Source: JBKHYJ01 sp046565505 (GTDB taxonomy: Bacteria; Acidobacteriota; Blastocatellia; UBA7656). Taken from it: DNA of 64,000 bases. Positions 8,528 to 17,600 of the stretch are shown piece by piece; the first letter of the stretch is position 1, and each line of letters opens with the position of its first letter. The notes under the pieces were generated by a model. That model did no database searches and was not told the DNA's origin. It was given only the letters and a program-made list of their open reading frames with translations. The position numbers were made by a program, and so were the translations under genes. The stretch is taken from the NCBI GenBank assembly GCA_046565505.1, contig JBKHYJ010000131.1, forward strand, positions 1-64,000. Direction: 5' to 3'.

Positions 8528-8633
8528 TAAGGCGCCCCCACGGCGTGAGATATAGCGGTAACCCTCTTCACATATTCCGAAGCTCCCCCGCAGGGTAAGC
8601 CACGCGCTTCCATTGTACTCGGGGCGCTGGCCT

Positions 8634-11600
8634 CTAGCTGCTTGTTGAAGACCAGTTCAACTCACCGTTGAAGGGAATTATCATTATTACATCGACGACG
8701 TGCCTGGAAATTGATCCGCTCGCGGCGAGCGTGTTTGGGTTAGTGATTCCGAAGTCAGACAAATAGGTCGGTGCGCCCGTTACCCCCTGCCCCGGCACCA
8801 CCAGTTGTACTAAGCCATTAGCGACGCTCTGCCCGTTTAACGAAAGATCGGGTATGTCACTCTTGTCTCCTTCGGCCAATAAACATTGCACGCTGATCAT
8901 TCCTTGACTCTCTGCCCCCAGTGTTACCGATTTAGGATCGAGGTTGACCGGGAACATCGCGCGCAAGATCGGAAACTGCATGGCGGGGTTGCCGGAAGTC
9001 GGATGCATAAAGTTGTGCCAGGCTTCGGGGAATGATTGGCGGAGGCTTAGGAACCGGAATCCTGAATAATTCTGAATGCCGGGCTGCTGGGTAACTTCTT
9101 TCCTGAACGTTTCGCCCCCATCCTGCGCGGTGTAGTTGAGCTTAATAATGACGTCGGAGATGCTGTTGAAGTCAATGGCATTGGCGGCCTGCGGCATCTC
9201 AAGCGTCCAGGTGGAAATCGCGCCCGTACACTCAAAGGGCAAATAACGCGGGTCGTTAAAGTCCAGCACAAACAGGCCGCTATCGTCGGTCCCCCGCGAC
9301 AGCGCCACTTGTTGTTTGACGTTCCAGTTGCTGCGAATCGAAAGAGGCGGTGACACGTCCCTGGCCCCGCCGGCCAGCAGATAAGTCACGGCATTAATGT
9401 CCGGCTGAAGCACCACACGGTTACTCGTCTGAGTGAGCGTCGCGTGGATGTTTTGATAAGGCCCGACTATGGCCGGGATAGTGACCGAAACAGAGGTGAT
9501 CTTTCGATTGTAGTGGCCGGGAAAGTCGTAATCAAATAGCTGTTCGGTAAGAGCGAACGAGCATTTGCCTTTGGTTTTGAGCGTGATGACGGCCTGCGGG
9601 TCGATCTGAAGCAGCGAGATAGTCTTTTCGATTTCCAGGTGGCGCACGCTGGTGTCAATGTGAGCTTTCTGCAACTGGTCGAGGCTGAGCATCAACGCGT
9701 CCCCGGCGGTCAGCCCTTTTTCAACGCTGTCCCATGCGCCGTAATTCAAATAATTCTTCTGGCTGTTATTTTCATACTGGAAAGCCATCTGCGCCTCCTG
9801 CGCCAGGTCGAAGGCGAGCTGGTAGCCCTGAAAGTAGATCGTCGAGAGCCGCCCCGACATCCACTGGTACAGTTGCTCGTTAGTAAACTTAGTCTTATAG
9901 AAATTGCCTATGGCCTGATTCTGCGTGATCTGCTCCTGGTGTACTTGCAAGTCGCGCTGGGCCGATGACAGCGCGGTTTGATTAGCCTCTATCTGCGCCT
10001 GTATCTGCCCCACGTCATCCGAGGCGAGTTGATATTGCAGTAGCCACTCTTGGTCGCGCCGCTGCCACTGCCCGACGATCCCTATGAGCTGAGACGTTAT
10101 CCCTAAAGTGCCCCCCACGGAATCTAACGCCCCGGCTACAGCTTCGACGCTCCCGCCGAAGCTCATGCCGCCGTCGGCAAGCCCGAAGATGTCTGGGAGT
10201 AAGAAAAGGGGCGAAGCCATCACACGCATCAACGCGGCCGAGCCATGCATAATCCTCGCTTCGCCGAGCAAGGCGAGGCTCGTTTCCTCGGCGGTCGAAA
10301 GGCTCTCACTCCATGAGGCGGTGACCGAAGAATCCTGCCGGGGCGAGGTCGAACTGCCACTCGTTGAATTACCATTCGAGGCGGGCTTACCCTCTAGCCA
10401 GCTTGCATAAGTTTGCTTGCGCTGCTGCGCGGAAGAGAGTGCGGCCTGGAGAGACAGCCCTGTCTGTTCTAGCTCATCAATCTGGTTCTGCTTAATTTGC
10501 GTCGTGAGGTTGAGTATCGTCGCCTCGTTGCTATTCTGTATCAGAGCCAATTGCTCCGCGTCTTGTCTTTCGAGCGCGCCCAGAAGTGCCGAGCCGAGTT
10601 GAATCACCTGGGATGCGAAGTCCTTGGCCCGGTCGATTAAATAGGTGAAGCGGAAGTAGGGTATGCTAGGAGACCCTGACGGCGAGCCCGGAGGCGGGGC
10701 GAGGCTGCCCTGGCCTGCCTTGACCAACCCCGCGGGATTGAGCGCCGGCTCGAACAGGGGGAGCGGCTGCGGCTGGCCTTTGATGTTCTCGCCGTGGCGA
10801 ATCTTGTAAAGCTGTGTATCAATCGCCCGCCACAGCGCGAGCAGCATCTTATCGGCCGGCACGCAGAAATAGCTGTTGAGCAGATTGAAGGGCAAGCCGG
10901 GAAGCTCCTGGCTCGCGCTGGGAGGGCTGTAATGTACGCCGTGCTCAAGCTGAATGAGGAACTGCGGAATATAAGCGGCGCCGCCATACTCTTCCACGAA
11001 GTCGAGCGCCGTCTTAACCGGCGGTGCGGGGATGTCGCCCACCTGCCGCGGTACTGGCCCGAGCAAATCTAAAGCCTCCGTGTAGAGCACGGTCGCTTCC
11101 GTTACAGTCTCCCACGTGTATTGCGCGAAGAGGTCATTGCCCCACTTCAAAAGATTCTCGATGTAGCGCATCACGATCCCTTTTTCATTCGCGCCGGGAC
11201 GCAATCGCGCAATCGCGTCGGGGTCGAAAGGATCGTACTGATATACGGCTATCTGCTGTGAGTTAGTGAGGTCTGATTGAAGCGAATCGGCGCTGTGGTT
11301 GACGAAAGGTCGGAACCGCCAGAATCGGTCCTCCGGACTTAACCCCACAGTCAAACGATAGTGCCTGCTGATGGTCTCGGGCGAAAGTGCCCTGTCCCAC
11401 ACGCGCACGTCGGCCATCTCGCCGTAGAAGCTATCTCCGCCTATAGAAACCGGCTGGCCGGAGGTGGCGATGGTCCAGGGTAGCTTCGGCGGCGGCGATG
11501 ATAGGCTCGCAACCTTCAGTCCCGCTATCGGCCGGCCGTTCACATATAACCACAACTGCCTTCCGTCATAGGTTCCGGCAACGTGGTACCATTCGTTAAC

Positions 11601-14600
11601 TTCAGCCTGGCAGTCTTTGCTATTGACGGTTGCGTATATGCCGTTGATTGACAGGCTGAAAGTAAAAACGCCTTCCTTGACCGAGAGCCTGTAAACATAC
11701 CAGGGGTTTTCAAAATCGCCGTCAACTTTCTTCTGGATAATCCAGGAATCATCGCCGCCGAGACCCGAAAGCTTGCACCACCCTTCGAGCGTAATGGCCG
11801 TAGTTATGTTCAGGTCCGACGCGCTATTGACGTTGATGTTGTTATCATAGTTGTCAGGCGAATAAAAAACTTGCCTCATCAACCCGTTTACAAACGCCGC
11901 GTTATTAAAAGCCGGTGACTGTTTAATGACGACTTGTCCATTATTGCCGCCGATCACATCGTTAGCATTCCCGTTAAGGGGCCAATAACTGATAAGCCCT
12001 TCGTGCCCCATGAGCGATACGTGGCCGCTTATAATATCGTCGTCAAAGCTCTGCGTCGGATTGAAGACGTACTGATACCACTTCTGAGCCATTTGAAATC
12101 GCCGGTTAACGCTCAAAGTATTGGCGAACAGAAAAGGCGCGTAGAAGAACAATTCCCAGAAGTATTCCCCGTAAGCTCCGCCGAAATCGAGGAGGCGGCT
12201 TGAGGGGACAAGCACTCGGTCGGTCGGCGTGAAGCGCGCGAATGGCAACTCCGGCGTCACCTGCGAGGCAATGCTCAGCAGCATGTCGGGGCCGCCGATG
12301 AAGAACCTTCTTTGCAGGTCTGAGACCACGTGAGTCGTGATGCGAATGAATTTTAAGCTCAGGCCCGAAATGTCGAAGACTGAGGGGTCTACGGCAGCAT
12401 CCCCGAACGTGATGGCGACTGTGCGGGGGTTGACGCCGCGGCCCGTCGGAGCAGTTTCGGTGATGGACGTGATCTGCTCAAGACTGTTGAACACGTTGAG
12501 GTCAACAGAATTGCTTGTCCTCCCCGGGAACACGGGCACGGCTAGAAAAGCCTCATCGCCATTGTCGAAAGTAAACCACCCAGGCTGATTGCCGACTGAT
12601 TCCACTCGCGAGGCGAAGGCAGAAAGCCCGCTGGTGAGTAGAGGAACCGGCGCGGCCTCAAGATTCATATTCGGGTAGGTGTAGCGCACGCGCACCTGCT
12701 CATCCGTCAGCGCCTCATTCCAAAGTACGTAATTTGTCACGTACCCCGAGAAGCCGAGAATATAGAGCGAACGGATCTCGCCCGCAGTGGCACTCGTACA
12801 GGCCTTGTACTCCCCATTCAGATATATTGAAAGCTTCTTCATGGCGGCACTGACAACTACCGTGATGCACATCCAGTCCAGGGACGCCGTGAAGCTGGCG
12901 GTTGAGCTTTGGAGATTCAAATTGCTGGCCCATACATTGCCTGAACCTACCTTAAGTTGATACCCGGCCCCATGCGGCCCCAGTAATTGAAGTATCGTTT
13001 GAGCGCTTGATGTGTTTGTAAGTTGGACCCATATTTCGAATGAGACGTCCCCACTTATTTTTGGGACCCCTTCGGTAAGCTCTTGCGAGCTGTAAGAATA
13101 AGACGTGGCAGGAAAACTCAAGACCGTGTAACTTGAGCCGAGCGGGCAGTCCGTTACGGTCGCCCAGGAAGGGGTATACAGTATAGTTGCGTCTCTCCCC
13201 GTTATTACGTCTGTTAGGTCTCCGTTTAAAGGAAGGAAATTCACCGGCAGAAACCCCTGGAAAAAATCACTGAGGGCAGGCGAGTCGATAATCGGAAGCT
13301 CAACGTAGTCGAGTGAGGCAACGCCCGCGAGCATGCCCGAGCAGTAATGCTCCGCAGACGGGTTGACCTTCAAGTTCGCGCGATCACGCGCCATCGTGCT
13401 GCCGAGCAGCCAGAGCGGGATGATGCTGGTCATGTACCCGGAGCCTTCGATTGATTGAGCGAAGAGCATGCTTTCGTAAACCATGAAGTTGTAAGCATCA
13501 ATCTCAAGATTGCCTGTCTTCGTGGGGCTGTTGGGCGGGCTGGGAACAGACGCGATGAAGCCGCCATACAGGATGATGATCTGCCCGGTGCTCGAATTGG
13601 CCAACACCTGAACCTGTCTCCATATGGGAGAGCCCGGATCAACGGGGGGATAGTAGTTGTAAGGGCCGTTGACGCTGATGACTAAATTCTGTTCGAGCGT
13701 CTGCGGCTGTATCCAGCTTCGGTCGAGCTTTTGGAAGCTATAATAAATGGTCGCGGTCGTGATTTGATAGCTCCCTGACTGCTCGCCGCCGCCGGCAACA
13801 CTGACCGTCTTCGAGCTCTGCTCTACCCAAAAGATGAAAAGCTTATCGAAGGCATGGATTGGCGTAATCTTTTCTGCGGTGATGCTCACATTGATCTGCT
13901 GCCACGGAGTCCAGGCGCCTTGCTCGATACGCTCGTTATTGAAAAGCCGCAACGTGCGATAGTAGAACGTCGGCGGGTTCATGCGGGTGCGCCCGAATAG
14001 GAAGGTCGTGTCGAGCCCCTGGTCAGTCCCGGGCTGGGAGGCGGGCGTCTTCACCTGCGCGCGGTAGCTTGACACCATCTCCAAATTTGCCACCTCGGTT
14101 AATCCTTCGAGGTAACCCGCCAGCGCGCTTTCGACAAGCCCGGGCGTTATTCGCCCCTGCTGAAGTCCGGCTTCCAGTTGTTTGAACTGCGGCGTCTTGA
14201 ATCTTCTCAGCGACGGGTCGATGTAATTCTCGGGGTAGACGAAAACTTCGCGGTTAGCCTGCCACACGCGGTAATTCGACATCCAGCTCCACCACAACCG
14301 CGGAATGTTGTTCGTCACCTCGGCCTCCAGATGCATCCGTGTGCTTTCCACGTAAAGCTGTAAAGAGTTCAGCCCGGCCTTGAGTCGAGAGACCTGCACG
14401 ACGCTGGACATGTCTACGTCAATCAACAGGAAGTCGTAGAGGTCGTCCGAAGTTTTTATGTCGTCATACGTGAAGCTCAACTCCCAGATTAGGAAAGCGA
14501 CCAGCACGTCGCGCTTGAGCTCTTCGTTTCTGCCTTCGATTTCGCTCATCACCTGGGGCGCGACGCTGTTGCCGTATCTGGCTGTAACCACCTGCGATAA

Positions 14601-17600
14601 CGCATGTGCGGTGGCAAGGTATGACCCCCAGGTCTCCACTGAGGGAGGCGTGCCGGGGGCGCCGAGCTCAAAATTGTTCATCCGGCGCAAGCTCAACATG
14701 GAGTCGATGCCTGCCCCGAGAGCCTCGGCCAGATCAAAGCATCGCTTTAGCGCCGCGACCTGCTCTACCGTGTCGAATCTCAAGCCCGGGGGCCAGAAAT
14801 TCTGAGACTCTAGCAGGATTATCTGGTCTAACGGCCAGCCGCTGATCCGCGCGAGTTTTACCTGAGCCGCTTGCGAAAAACCCATAGCCGGGTCCGAAGC
14901 TAAGCTAAAATAATCTATGACCTCTCCGACGGTATTACCGAACGCTGCGATCAGTTTCTTGTACTCTGAAATCACGCGGATGTTTTCAATCGACAACTCG
15001 AATGCGGGGCTAAACTCCGAGAGGTTGAAAGCGGCGGGTTGCCTGGAAATGCCGCTAACGTCGAGCGGCGTCAATCGCAGCGCCGACGCGAGGTAGAGGT
15101 CGAGCGCAATGGCGGCGGTCAACTCGGTTACCTTATCGGGCACAGGGTCGCCCGGCGGCAGGTCTATCAGCAGTCGGTTGATGTGCAGCAGGGGCTCGTC
15201 GTGAGTCACCAGCACGAGGGTTTGAGCGGCGGCCACCAACTCCGGCGAGACGCCGAAGAATGCGGCGAGTTTTTGCGTGACGTACTGGTCCTGTCGCGCG
15301 AGAGCTACGATCAGCGTTTCTCTAATGAAAAGGTTGCGCAGGTTGCTGTCGGGTTGCTGGGTCAGAATGTCGCGGGCCGTTTCCCAATCGGCAGTCCCGT
15401 TGAGAGTGCCGTCATTGTTCCCCGCGTAGTCTTTTATGACCCCCCCGGTTTCTGTCTGGTCGTTTATAAGCCAGTACGCCAATAAGCCAATCTCAACTTC
15501 TGGAAGCGCGGCCGCATGCATGGCGGAAATAATTTCGCGTTGACCGAGAACCCTCTGCCATATGCCGAAGTTGGCGACCTCCCCCTGCCACGCGCCCGCC
15601 CCGCCCCACGCGCCTATGCCGTACCCGGTATCGGAGGTATAAATCTGTCTCAAGTTTATCTGTTGAGGCGTGCCGAATACTTCCCCGTTGCGATAGACCG
15701 TTGACGTTGAAGCTTGAAGATCGAACACCCACGCGACATGAACCCAGGCCCGCGGCGCAGGAAAGAAGTCCCCCAAGTCCTGGTTGAAATAAGCCGGCTC
15801 ATCGCTTGAGTCAAGGCCGCCCACCCGGAGAGTCAAGTCGCTGCTCGCCGGCATATACATCGCGGGTTTTATTTTATTTTCATCACTGTCATCTTCCATT
15901 CCGCAGACGTATGTGTAGTTAGCGTTGTCTATGAGCTTCGGATTAACCCACGCACAAATGGTGAATTGTTCGATGGGGTGACCGCTTGAAAGGATGAACG
16001 GGTCGTCAGGAATCGATATGTAAGTTGACGTGCCGTCGAATTTCAAGACGGAGCGTGAAAGCGGCTCGGGGCCCAAAGCCTGTCCCACCGGCTGGCTGAG
16101 GACGACGCCGTTCTCGTCAATCGAGCCCTCGGATTGTAATTGCTGAAATATTTTTTCCGAATCGTCCTGGGTTATTTTCGACCCTGTAAAAGAACTCGGC
16201 GTGAGGAGCAAAGATTTTGATTCCTGAAACATCCCCGCGAGCAGCGAGGCCACGGCCCCTGCGTCGTATCCTAGATTTATCCAGGGGTTAACTTTACCTG
16301 TCGTCAGGTATTCGAGCTGCGCGACGTTCAATCCCGCCGCCTGCATCCAATCCGCCCAGTTAACTACCCCGATCACTTTCTCAATCGAATCTATGCCACC
16401 GATCTTCAGCAGCCGGAGCAAGACCACGAATTGCCCCGCCCGCAGGTTGAGCGAGCGCGAAAGGATGGCGTAACGATAAAATTTCGACAGGTTCTCTACA
16501 TTCAGGTAAATGGTTTTTGAGTCGTCTTCATCTTGTTGGTGTTGCGAGTTGAGAACGAAATCGCTCAAATGGGTCAGATCATCATCGTCAAGGCCGAGCG
16601 CCCCGCGCAATCCGTTGCGCAGGATGCGATCAGGTCCAGACGTGCGGTCTTTCGGATTCCACTCAAGCACCGGGTCGTAATAGTTCGGGTTTGAGTTATA
16701 TAGCGGCCTGTAGGGCGGCGCTCCGGCCGCGCCCGTCGGGTCGGCAAATGAAGTCGGGTAATTGAACGTGCGGTCGAAAAGGTCTTCGGGCATCGGGCCG
16801 TTACCTATGCCGAAGGTGTTCATGTCGCTCCAGAGGGCGCATAGCTCGTCGACGCGGAGGCCGAGCCGGGCCTTGAGATTTTTCAGCGCCGCAAGCGACT
16901 TGATTGCACTCTTATCAATCTCGGTGTCAGGCGGCGGCTTTATCGAGCGCAGCGCCAGATCAAGGTCTGCGAAAGACCACCCGAGCGATTGCGCGAGCCG
17001 GATGAAGCGATTGAGACGGTCGAATGTACCCGCATCATCGAGCGGAGTTGAAGTGACGCCTGACGCACCCTCGACTACTATGTTTCGTGTGACGACGCCA
17101 TTCGTATTGACTGTTTTAATCGACAGGTATTGACCTGAAGACAAACCCTGATTGATAAAGAACTGGCCGAGTATCTCCGAGTTGATCTCATTGCCGTCCC
17201 ACACCAGGTCGGTGGCAAAAGGCCAGGCGGGCGGCTCAGTCAATTCATCCCCTGATACTTGCGAGACTGTGCCATAGTTCTTGTTGGGCGAAAGGTCACG
17301 CGCCGTTGTGCCTACGCCATCATCGAGCGGCCAGTAGCCGACCAATCCCGGCTCGTCTCCCCTAAGCCGCAAGCTCATATCCGCCTTAATCTCATCTTCG
17401 TCGCGCGCTACATTCCATATCCGCACGTCGGCAATCTGACCTATGTACGGGTCTACGTACCCCGCGCCAATCAAAACGGGCGAGTCTCCCGCGACGGCAA
17501 CAGGAAACTGCGCGGGCACAGGTGGGTTCAAGAGTTCCTCACCGTTGACGTAAGCGTAAATAGTTTTGGTATTCGAGAAATCACGAACGATTGCGATGTG